A stretch of 64,000 nucleotides of DNA, taken from NCBI RefSeq assembly GCF_000499845.2, contig NC_023759.2:25068264-25132263 (forward strand), read 5' to 3'. Within the stretch, counting starts at the first letter, position 1, and each line of letters opens with the position of its first letter. The DNA comes from Phaseolus vulgaris (taxonomy: Eukaryota > Streptophyta > Magnoliopsida > Fabales > Fabaceae). Both the position numbers and the translations under genes were made by a program. Under the pieces are notes generated by a model that saw only the letters and a list, made by a program, of their open reading frames with translations, had not been told where the DNA came from and did no database searches. Positions 54,778 to 64,000 of the stretch are shown here, piece by piece.

Positions 54778-56725
54778 TCAACTGAAATAAAATTTTAAGT
54801 TGGCTGCATTCCAACTACGCGAGATAGGGCCTCCATCTAAAGTCTCCAGGTTGTACGAACCATTGCCCTTAGCCTCAGTAACTCTGAAGGGCCCGGTCCA
54901 CTTGGGAGACAACTTATTCTCCAACTCGTATGGGTGGGCTTTCCTCATCACCAGGTCGCCCACCTGAAACTGTCGCGGCTTTACCTTAGAGCTATATTGC
55001 CGCTCTACTCTTCTCTTCATCGCTTCAGCTTTTATTCTAGCTTCTTCCCTGGCCTCTTCTAGCAGATCCAGGTTCACCCGCCTCTCTTCATTAGATTCCT
55101 CCACCACAAAGTTTTGAAAACGCGGTGAGCTTTCGTGTATTTCTACTGGAATCATCGAGTCCGACCTGTATACCAAACTGAAAGGCGTCTCCATAGTAGA
55201 GGATTGGGGCGTGGTGTGATATGCCCATATAATCCTTGGCACCTCTTCTGCCCACGCCCCTTTGGCCTTCTCTAACCTTCTTTTTAACCCCCTCAGAAGG
55301 ACTCTGTTTGCTGACTCTACTTGTCCATTGGTCTGGGGGTGTTCAACCGATGCGAACACTTGTTTGATTCCCACTTCAGCGCACAGATTTCTCAGCTGCT
55401 GACTGGCAAACTGGGTCCCGTTGTCAGATATCAGGCGCCTGGGTACGCCAAAGCGACACACGATGTTTCTCCACACAAAATGTTGTACCTTATATGCAGT
55501 GATTTGTGCCACAGGCTCGGCCTCTATCCACTTAGTGAAGTATTCTATGGCGACGATCAGATACTTCATCTGCCTGATAGCCAGTGGGAAAGGGCCCAAG
55601 ATGTCAATTCCCCATGTGTGGAAAGGCCACGGGCTGTATATAGACCTTAACTCTTCTGGCGGCGCCTTGTGCCAGTCAGCGTGCTTTTGGCATTGCCTAC
55701 ACCGCTGGGCGTGCCGTGCGCAGTCCTCTTTCACTGTTGGCCAGAAAAAACCTGCGCGTATTACCTTGGAGGCTAAGGATCTTCCCCCTACATGGCTTCC
55801 GCAGATGCCTTCGTGTAGCTCCGCCATTATCCTGGTGCACTCATCGCCACTGACGCATGTTAGGATAGGGTGAGTGAAGCCGTGCCTGAACAGCACCCCA
55901 TCCACCAAAGTATATCTGGCGGCATTTCTTTTGACTTTTTTGCCCTCTTCAGGGTCCACTGGAAGAGCCCCATCCGCCAGGTACCGTTTATAGGGCGTCA
56001 TCCAGGTGTCTCCCTTGGACAAAACACAGACCTGCCTCTGCTCTTCCTCAGGCACACCCGCGTATATGCTGGTGCGGGGTGCCTTCTGCGTATCTTGGGT
56101 TAAAGAGGAATGGCTCCTCGGCCTTCCCCTTGGTGTATAAATTTGGAGGACATCCACCCTGTTGTCTTCCACGAATCGACGCGGAGCTTTGAGAGTCTCC
56201 TGGATCACTGTCCTTGCGTGAGCTGGCCAGCTTTGCAAGCAGGTCAGCTCTGGCATTCTGCTCCCTCGGGACATGTATCAGCTCAAGAGCGTTGAACGCC
56301 CCCTTCAATAACTGGATGTATCTAAGATACGCCGCCATCTGTGGGTCCTTCGCCTGGAATTCACCCGACACCTGCCCCGTAATCAACTGAGAGTCGCTCT
56401 TCACCAGGAGGTGTTGTGCGCACATCTCCTTCGCCAAGAGCATTCCTGCTATCAGGGCTTCATACTCTGCCTGATTGTTACTTGCCTTGAAGGCAAAACG
56501 CAAGGCCTGCTCGATGAGTATGCCGTCGGGTCCCTCCAACACTATTCCCGCGCCGCTCCCTTGTTGGTTTGAAGAGCCATCAACCGAGAGTAGCCACTGT
56601 GAACTAGGTTCCACCTCTTGCTCACCTCCGGGCGAAAGTTCTGCTACAAAATCCGCGTACACCTGCCCTTTGATGGACCCTCTGGGCTCGTACTGGATGT
56701 TGAATTCTGACAGCTCCACTGCCAA
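54778..56725 (-). pseudogene. Element F second RNase H and integrase
   Basis: Second RNase H: SVDGSSNQQGSGAG, NNQAEYEAL, KSDSQLI. After a frameshift near 56210, the integrase frame runs from about 56205 to TGA at 54778-54780: zinc module (ELHEGICGSH...CRQCQ), D in WGIDILGPFP (about 55605), D in SDNGTQF (about 55415), E in EHPQTNGQVESAN (about 55330), ending LKFYFS. The DDE core has no internal stop. A further frameshift near 56728 separates it from RT. Confidence 0.88.
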
Positions 56726-58827
56726 GCCATCCTTCCTGCCACATCGGGTTTCTGCAGCACTTTCTGTATGGGGAGATTGGTCATCACTACCACCGTAAAA
56801 CTGTGGAAGTAATGACGGAGCCTCCTAGCAGAAAACACTACCGCCAGCGCCGCCTTTTCTAGTGCTTGGTACCTCGTCTCAGCCCCCTGTAAGGCCTTGC
56901 TCACGAAGTAGATGGGCTTCTGACTCTGGTCCTGCTCTTGGACCAACACAGAACTGATGGCCCGCTCCGTTACAGTAAAATACAAACGGAGGGGCACGCC
57001 CGTTACCGGCTTGCAGAGGACCGGTGGCGTCGCCAGGTACTCCTTCAGCTTAATGAAAGCCGCTTCGCACTCATCAGTCCAGGCAAAGCGACTGTTTCTC
57101 TTGAGGCACTGGAAGTACGGGTGCCCCTTTTCTCCTCCGGCGGAAACAAACCTCGAGAGCGCCGCCATCTGCCCTGTCAACTGTTGCACCTCCTTTACCG
57201 ATGTCGGACTCCGCATGGCGATAATAGCCGCACATTTGTCGGGGTTCGCCTCTATCCCCCTCTCGGTAAGCAAAAAACCCAAGAACTTACCGGCCTCTAC
57301 CCCGAAAACACACTTTTCGGGGTTCAACTTGAGGCGGTATTTGGATATTGTGTTGAACAACTCCTCGAGGTCTGCCATGTGCTGCACCCTACTCTGCGAC
57401 GCCACCACCATGTCGTCGACATAAGCGTACACATTCCTCCCAAGCATTGGCGCCAGGACCTTATCCATTAGCCTTTGGTACGTGGCGCCCGCATTTTTCA
57501 GCCCGAAGGGCATCACCTTATAACAGTAACTGCATGTCTCCGTCATGAATGCAGTTTTGCTCTCGTCTCTTGGTTGCATCTTGATTTGGTTGTACCCTGA
57601 GAAGGCGTCCAGGAAACTCAACACCTTGCTGCCGGACGCGCTGTCTACCAAGGCGTCGATGCTGGGCAGCGGATAGGAATCCTTTGGGCACGCCTTGTTC
57701 AGGTCCGTGAAGTCAACGCACATTCTCCACTTTTCGTTCGCCTTTTTCACCAAGACGACATTGGCGAGCCACTCAGGGTACTGAATCTCCCTAATGTGGC
57801 CAGCACTCAGCAGCTTCTGCGTTTCGTCTCTCACCACCTGTTGTCGTTCCTCATTGAACTTCCTCATTCTCTGACGCACGGGGTGGACCGTGGCGTCCAT
57901 GCTGAGGTGGTGACACAGGAAATCAGGGTCGATGCCTGGCATATCCGAGGCGGACCATGCGAAGGCATCCAGGTGGCGCGAAATCACTTCTACCACCCCT
58001 TCCTGTTCTTCTGGGCTTAGCGAACTTCCTAACTTGAAAGCTTTGCCGCCAATCTCCCTTTCTATGGCGTTAGCTGCAGGCTGCTCCCTGCTATCATCTT
58101 CGACGGACGCCGCCTCTTCGACAGGCGCCGCCTCTTCTACGGGCGCCGCGTCGTCAGGGCCTTCCTCCATTGGCACATCTGCTTCGGGCCTCACCCTCTC
58201 TGCTATGGCCGCTTCAGGCGTCAGCCCAACGGGCGTCGCCTTAACCATCGTCGTGTCCGCTCTTGGCGGACGTTCATACACCATAAATACGCCTCTCTTC
58301 GTCTTCAGGATGTTTTCATAGCATTTCCTCGCCTCCTTCTGGTCTGACCTGATGACTATCACCCGGCCACTGAGGTCCGGTAGCTTTATCTTCATGTGAC
58401 GGGTGGAGGAAACTGCACTCAGACGGTTTAACGCCGGTCTGCCCAGCAGAATATTGTAGGCAGAATTGGCGTTCACGACGAGGTACCGGATGCTCTCTGT
58501 ACGGGAGGCCTCTCCGTCTGTGAACGTAGTCCTCAACTCTAGGTACCCACGGACCTCTACCTGGTTATCCCCGAACCCATACAAACATCCCGTATAGGGA
58601 CTCAGCAGATCGGGGGACAACCGTAACTTATTAAAGGTCGACAGAAACATGACGTCTGTCGAGCTTCCTTGATCAACAAGCACTTTGTGGACCTTCCTTC
58701 CAGCTGTGACGACTGAGATGACAATGGGATCGTTGTCGTGGGGCACCACATCTCGGAGGTCTCTTCTTGTGAACACAATATCTGACTCCCAGGGCTCCCC
58801 CGAGAGCCTCTCCTCGATTAAATTCAC
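56644..58827 (-). pseudogene. Element F protease, reverse transcriptase and Ty3 RNase H
   Basis: One open frame of about 700 codons. Protease VDQGSSTDVMF; linker rich in Ala/Glu/Val repeats; RT with WLANVVLVKKANEKWR, LDAFSGYNQIKM, MPFGLKNAGATYQRLM and YVDD near 57410-57428; Ty3 RNase H with LRLYFTVTERAISSVLVQ and YQALEKAALAVVF. It ends in foreign residues after PDVAGRM because of a one-base deletion near 56728. The RT appears complete. Upstream, the join to gag is shifted near 58830. Confidence 0.88.
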
Positions 58828-60171
58828 CCCCTCGCGTATTTCTTCCGCTGGGAGGCGGTGGGTCCTCCGCCGGAAAAACCTCCAGCAATGGTGTGGACCT
58901 CGCCAAGCACAGGCATCTCGTGTGCTGGCTCATCTGCCGGCGGCGGCAAGGTGGCGGTCGTGGTGGAATCTGCGACATAATCTTTCAAAAACCCAGTCCT
59001 CACCAGCTCATCTAGCTGGTAGCCCAACGACAGGCAATTATCAATTTGGTGCCCGAAAGCCTCGTGAAATTCGCACCAAGAGTTTTGCGGGGCCCTAACA
59101 CCTTGTCGGTCTTCGCCGGTCGCCTCAGCCTCTCGGCTATGTTGGGTACGGCGATCAAATCCTTCAACTCAACTACGAAGTTGTACCTCGCCGGTCCTGC
59201 TCTTTCTCTGGCGGGGCGTTCGCCTCCTGCTGGGCCCCGGGGCTGGGGCTTTCTGGCCTCGTAGGGGCGTCTCGCCTCTGGCTTCTTTCTCCCCGTCGTG
59301 GCCTCATTGACTCTGACGGGTTGAACTCGCGCCGGTCCCCTCGGGCGTGAGGGCACGGCGCTGGTGCGCTTCACACATACCTCCCCTTCCGAAGCAATAT
59401 GCTATACTGCCCTGCGCCGTAATTCAGCGAAAGTCCTAGGGCGATTACGGATAATGGATTCTCCGAAGGGCCGGGGCATACGCCTTTCACAAATGCGTAC
59501 ACGATCATAGGCTCTTCTGTTGTGCCAACCTTCACGACCTGGGCCCCGAAGCGATTGATATACTCCTTCAGGGTCTCCCCCTGATATTGCTTCACGTCGA
59601 ACAGGTCGTAGGAGACCGGCGGCGGGGCCTTGTTGGCTAAGTACTGTTCTCGGAATAACCGCGACAATTGGCGGAAGGATGTGATATGACCTTCTGGGAG
59701 GCTAATGAACCAGTCCATAGCCATCTCGGTGAGGGTGCTCATGAAGAGCTTGCACTTGGCAGCATCAGAACCGCCTATCAGGACCATCTGCGTGTGAAAT
59801 GCAGCCAGGTGCGTCTCTGGGTCCTCCATCCCGGTGAAGATCACCTTGGGTCCCGCGAACGTGTTCGGGATCGCTGCGTCTAGGATCTCCTGTGAGAAAG
59901 GAGTGGAAAACTCCCTTGGTGGGGAATGGTTCTCCGTCTCGTCATGCCCGGGCCGCCTCCTATCGTTTCTCAGGCCCTGGCGCAACTCCTCATTCACACG
60001 GTGGAGCTCTTCGTTCCGCTCATGCGAGGCGTCAAGGTCTGCCTGCATGCGTTCCTGCTCCATTTTCGAATCCGCCATGTCCTGCTGCAGCCCCCTCATT
60101 ATTTCCAGGACCTGCTGCATGGCTAGGTCTGCTGGGGCTGCGCGCGCTGCTCTTCGTCTGGTGGGGGCCAT
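58824..60171 (-). pseudogene. Element F gag, three frameshifts
   Basis: ATG at 60171 (MAPTRRR), aligned with the gag start of element C; an upstream in-frame ATG at 60192 is less likely because C lacks it. The gag core (MDWFISLPEGHI, SYDLFDVKQYQGETLKEYINRFG) is readable. One-base losses near 59460, 59085 and 58830 break the frame; the middle one removes the zinc knuckle reading. Homologous to C throughout. Confidence 0.85.
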
Positions 60172-60270
60172 TGTCGCTCCAAACTCCTTCAACGTTACTG
60201 TAACTTGATAAACCTTCTCGAACTTGTGATGGGACTGATGTTTTATATCGTTCCCACGGTGGACGCCAAA
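60172..60270 (-). other. Element F leader and primer binding site
   Basis: Short leader as in C. The primer site on the minus strand at 60268-60250 reads TGGCGTCCACCGTGGGAAC, two bases from the LTR. It has one change in the GGCGCCC core compared with C. Confidence 0.8.
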
Positions 60271-61548
60271 TGTTCCGTCCGGTTGACCGGGACGTCTTCG
60301 TGCGCGACCTCAACCGTCAGCTAGGGACACCTTCCCACTGGTTGCCTGTGGATTCCTGCAAAAAAGGAAAAGAGGACAAAGAGGCGCCCTAGCGGCCGTG
60401 TGCACTCCGACGCTCAAGTCAGCCAGCAAGAAACACCAAAAACTGTCCACCTCCGTGTCTGAGCACCGCGTATGGCACTCTGAAGGTGGTGAATTAACTG
60501 TGTATATGTGTGTGTTGTCTCCTTCAGGCAAAAATATTCCCCAGTCACTTGTACGCAACCTTGAAGCACGAGCAAGCAACTAGAGAGTTCTCTGGTAAAT
60601 TTGCCGAAGGTTCCCCCCCCCCTTTTCCAACATTCTCTGCGCTATTTAAACTACCCAAGCATTTAAAGCGCCTTAAAGCGCTTTTACTCACAAACGTAAC
60701 GCACTCATTAAAGCGCTTAATTAGAAAACGTAGCGCATTTAAGACGTTTGAAACGCTCGGGAGCCATTATAGTACCTGAATGCTCGAAAGGGAAACTGTA
60801 TTGAATAACTTTTAATTACCTGGCACCTGACTAAAGGGTGTTTCTATTCTGGCATGGCTGTCGTACACGTGGAGGGCCTCACGACGCCATTACCCCATCT
60901 GGGGGCGCTTCGGCCCACCTGGGGACGTTTCTACGTGTGAGTCCTCTTGCTCGGAGTGCTACTGCGCTAGGGGTGACTTTTTGGGGTGCCAACTCATGCC
61001 CCCAAGTATCTAGTCACTTACTTTGAGAGCGTATCTGCCTTCCTTTTGTACTCTGCACCCGGTTGCCCTGGGCGTGACTTTCCTCTTGAGTCGTATCTGC
61101 CCTACGGGCGTCTTTGGGGCGGCAGGAGCACGTCACGAGTCAGGCTGCCCTTCACTGGTACTGTTACTATGGCCTTGAAGCCACCTTTTCTTTCTCTTTA
61201 CTGCTGCCCGTGCTATTGGGACCTGAGGCCTTCTCACGGCGTCGCTCCCTCCATGGTCTTTCCTACCCATGGGTATCGGGGAACCACACCGTGATTGCCT
61301 TACTTTAGCACTGTTTGATCTGGCGACGCCCTAGCGAGGCGATGCCTCCATCTGGGCTACGCTTTGCCTTGGCGACGCCTTCCCTGGCGACGCCTTGCCT
61401 TGGCGACGCCTGGCCTTGGCGACGCCTGGCCTTGGCGACGCTTCCTCTTGGCATCTCTACACCTAGGCGACGCCTTGCGTTGACTTTTGACCTTCCAGTC
61501 GTTGACTTTGACCATGACTTAGTCAGCGCCCGGATACGGAACGGTACA
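60271..61548 (-). repeat. Element F 5' LTR (1278 bp)
   Basis: The plus strand reads TGTTCCGTCCGGTTGACCG...GAACGGTACA. It matches the 3' LTR at 47825-49118 with a handful of differences and one fewer 18-bp minisatellite unit near 61390-61440. The right flank is ACAAT within satellite-like DNA. Confidence 0.92.
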
Positions 61549-62315
61549 ACAATAAATTCATGCAACCACCCAAAAAAAACTAGTTTCAAGTCTGTCCATG
61601 CTAATTTCTTAAAAACCAATGTCTATCATTACTATTGAGACTCATCTATCAAATATATACAATAAATTCATGCAACTACCACAAAAAACCTTGTTTCATG
61701 TCTTTGCATGCTAAATTTTTGAAAACCAATGCCTCTCACTACTATAGACACTCATCTAACAAATATATACAATAAATTCATGCAACTACCACCAAAAAAC
61801 AAGTTTCATGTCTTTTCATCCTAATTTCTTGAAAACCAATGTTTATCACTACTATTGAGACTCATCTATCAAATATATACAATAAATTCATGCAACTACA
61901 AAGAAAAACGAGTTTCGAGTCTTTAAATTCTAATTTCTTGTAAATTAATGTGTATCGCTATTATAAACTATCTAAAGAGTCATCTATCAAATATATACAA
62001 TAAATTCATACGACTACCTCAAAAAAACCTAGTTTCGAGTCTTTTCATTCTAATTTCAATAAAACCAATGTTTATCACTAATATAGAGACTCATGTATCA
62101 AATATATACAATAAATTTATTCAACTACCACAAAAAAAACTATTTTCAAGTTTGTCAATGCTAATTTTTTGAAAACCAATGTCTATCAAATATATACAAT
62201 AATTCATGCAACTAGCATAAAAAAACTAGGTTCGAGTATTTTCAAGCTAATTTCTTGTAAATCAATGTCTATCACTATTATAAACTATCTAAAGACTCAT
62301 CTATCAAATATATAC
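61549..62315. repeat. Tandem satellite-like array, about 110-bp monomers
   Basis: Every 110 bases (sometimes 118, once 89) the phrase 'caaatatatacaataaattc' returns, followed by 'atgcaactacc', an A-run, 'agtttc.agtctt', 'ctaatttcttgaaaacca' and 'tgt.tatcactact'. Anchor positions for AAATATATAC are 61651, 61761, 61871, 61989, 62099, 62188 and 62306. About seven monomers are present. Both ends are cut by LTRs, so the array was probably longer. It is AT-rich and unlike anything else in the window. Confidence 0.93.
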
Positions 62316-63099
62316 TGTTCCGGCGGTTGACCAGGGTCGTCTTTGCGTGTGGCTGTCCTCGGCGAGTTAGGCACCTTTGTTTTGCTCCGTCTGTGAGTAC
62401 CTGAAAAAAAGTGAAACAAAGGGGCGCCCTCGCGGCCGTTTGCACTCCGACGATCAAGTTAGCTAGCGAGAAACATCAAAGGGAGACACACCCCGTATCG
62501 TAACACTTGTCTGAATGCTCTGAGGGTGGTCGAAACTATACTGAAGAGCTAGAACTGTGTTGCCCTAACTGCTTTGTGTTCACAGCTGGGTGCGCCGTCA
62601 AGAATAATTAGGGTTTATGCTCTGTGTAACTGTGTGAATTAGGTTAAGACCCCCTTTCAAACGCCCCAAGGTCCCCTTTTTATACGCTCCCGTCAAATGC
62701 GTTAAAGCGTATCAAAGTATTCCCTGGAACATACGAATCTTAAGTTACTTAATGCGTACCTGCAAACCTTCCCTGAAACCTCTAATGAGCACATGGGCAT
62801 TGCCACGAGCCCCTTTGACTTGATTGTTATTCTGTGCAGGGAGCCCCACAGCGCCGCCATCCAACTTAGGGTTTTTCCATCGTGTGGGCCCTCTTCTATG
62901 TGAAGTGCTCTGTCGCGGTTGTTGACTTTTTGGCGTCAACCCATGCGCCCAATCACTAGTCACTTGCCCTGGGGTGCATCTACCTTCCTCTCGTATCATG
63001 CACGTGTTCTCCCCTGGTCATGGCCCTCTCATGGTCGTATATGTCCCAGGGCTCCCAGCGGTGGCGGGATACTGTCACGAGTCAGGTTTACCCCCTACT
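62316..63099 (-). repeat. G-family LTR, truncated on the right
   Basis: The plus strand starts TGTTCCGGCGGTTGACC immediately after satellite sequence and follows the G LTR, including the site where G carries the solo LTR (uninterrupted here near 62762-62780). It stops near 63099, where a chromovirus-like LTR begins. No primer site is on its left, so it is a 3' LTR of a minus-strand element or a solo LTR; the rest is beyond the window. Confidence 0.82.
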
Positions 63100-64000
63100 T
63101 GATGGAGATCAAGTTCAAGACCAAATGGAGGCCAATACTCAAGGACAAAAGAGGAAAAGGCTCAAGGCTACACGCTCAAGGAGTTGGTAGCCCACCTCAA
63201 AGGCTTACAAGAAGTCAATTCAAAGCATTAGGAAATAATGGAAGGTTGTTTTCTCTTTTTGTAATATCTTTGTTTGAAGGTGCTTAGAGGGAAACATAAG
63301 AAACCTCTTTGTAAAGCATCTTTAGGTCTTTAGTTTAGGAAATAGTAGGAAACTTGGGGGTTGTGCGCTTAGTAGAGAGGTGTAGACGTAATAGGGAGGT
63401 GCCAAACTAAGAGAGGAAGTCACACCTTCCTCATGCTCTAGGAGGGCGCCACTTTTATGTCATTTGGGGGGAATTTTGAATTTAATTAGCTTTTCATTTC
63501 AGCACCTCTTAGGCTATAAAATAAAGGTGTTTACCTTGTAAAATTCAGATTGGAAATTAGTAATAGAGAAACTCTACTCAATTTGAGAGAGAATTTGTGA
63601 GAGCTTGCTTCTCCTTCCCTTGTCTTATCTTGAGTGCATTTGGTTCTCTCAAGTGGCGACACCAGCTCACTCATCTTGGAGCCTTCATCCTAAGTGGCGT
63701 GATCATCAAACCAAAGCATCCATCTTCCATAATTCTTCTTTTCTTTCATCCACTATAATACAAAGCATAAACATGTCTTAACTTCTTTGTTCGGTTCATC
63801 TTCCTTTTCTTGCACTTATGTTCGGCTGTTTACTTTTGTTTCTGTTTTGATTCGGTTCTGTAGTTCCAATTCATATTCTGTTCGGTTCTTATGCTTTCTT
63901 AAGAGTTTGAATCGGCGCAATTGCATTTTTACACAATTTGTTCGGTTTAATTGATAATAGATGGCTCCTCCATATGAGTTTGGTGTTTGGTGCAAGTCTT
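63100..64000 (+). repeat. Chromovirus-like LTR, second copy, cut by window end
   Basis: Starts TGATGGAGATCAAG like 9840. Its start lies within the G-family LTR (left flank CTACT), so it is an insertion into that LTR. TATAAAAT at 63515-63522 is the likely promoter. The C-terminal peptide frame ends at TAG 63285-63287 with SPPQRLTRSQFKALG and LFSLFVISLFEGA conserved, although its upstream part is out of frame. By comparison with the 945-bp copy, the LTR should end about 45 bases beyond the window. Confidence 0.82.

Larger units (their letters stand above)
47825..61548 (-). mobile_element. Element F: near-complete Tat retrotransposon with two LTRs and two antisense genes
   Basis: 13.7 kb. Minus-strand order: 5' LTR 61548-60271, primer site, gag, protease, RT, dual RNase H, integrase, post-integrase block, spacer, short antisense gene, long antisense gene, polypurine tract, 3' LTR 49118-47825. 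The two LTRs are nearly identical except for a few substitutions and one minisatellite unit, so F is the youngest large element. Pol has at least five frameshifts. The flanks ACTGG (left, in the G spacer) and ACAAT (right, in the satellite array) do not match, so the two ends probably came from different insertions. Confidence 0.92.

Noticed and set aside
60172..60192. Upstream ATG at 60192 as the gag start of F
   Set aside because: Element C, with the same leader, lacks it and begins at the position matching 60171, so the downstream ATG is preferred.

Overview
The window is repeat-only nuclear DNA from a flowering plant, most likely a dicot and plausibly a legume of the bean group. I judge this from the retroelement families and the satellite-like array, not from any host gene, because I find none. 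There are no convincing tRNA, rRNA, CRISPR or bacterial features. Almost every base belongs to nested, mostly broken LTR retrotransposons of the Ty3/gypsy superfamily.

Most elements belong to one lineage, the Tat clade. It is recognised by a second, archaeal-type RNase H between the Ty3 RNase H and the integrase, an LTR followed by a GGCGCCC-type primer site, and a spliced gene on the opposite strand between integrase and the 3' LTR. From left to right: (1) 1-9447, a minus-strand element (Tat1) cut by the window edge; (2) 9448-9839, a scrap of an antisense gene from an older element; (3) 9840-11970, the 5' LTR, tRNA-Met-type primer site and leader of a plus-strand chromovirus-like element, whose gag-protease-RT resumes at 25435-27520; (4) 11971-13533, an AT-rich insert of uncertain origin; (5) 13534-14743, an LTR of another Tat family; (6) 14744-25434, minus-strand Tat2 with an uninterrupted antisense gene; (7) 27521-33892, 5'-truncated plus-strand element D; (8) 33893-40461, minus-strand element C, which has lost most of its integrase; (9) 40462-41925, an integrase remnant of plus-strand element E; (10) 41926-47824, minus-strand element G, whose 3' LTR is split by a solo LTR with a perfect 5-bp target duplication; (11) 47825-61548, nearly complete minus-strand element F with two LTRs and two antisense genes; (12) 61549-62315, a tandem array of about 110-bp units; (13) 62316-63099, a truncated G-type LTR; (14) 63100-64000, a second chromovirus-like LTR running off the window.

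A typical Tat element here reads, in its own direction: 5' LTR, primer site, gag, protease, reverse transcriptase, Ty3 RNase H, second RNase H, integrase, a conserved G-rich/AATAAA block, a repeat-filled spacer, one or two antisense genes that converge on pol, polypurine tract, 3' LTR. The antisense genes are the most interesting part. They have a 5'-UTR intron, a coding intron at a fixed place, G-box-rich upstream DNA, a globular N-terminal domain, a proline-rich and acidic middle, a long coiled coil and a shared C-terminal signature. Their role is unknown. Co-occurrence of a chromovirus-like element and a roughly 110-bp satellite suggests a centromere-proximal location, but this is inference.

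Every Tat polyprotein here is damaged, so any movement would need proteins supplied in trans. The most complete open frames are the Tat2 antisense gene (808 codons over two exons) and the gag-protease of element C (692 codons).
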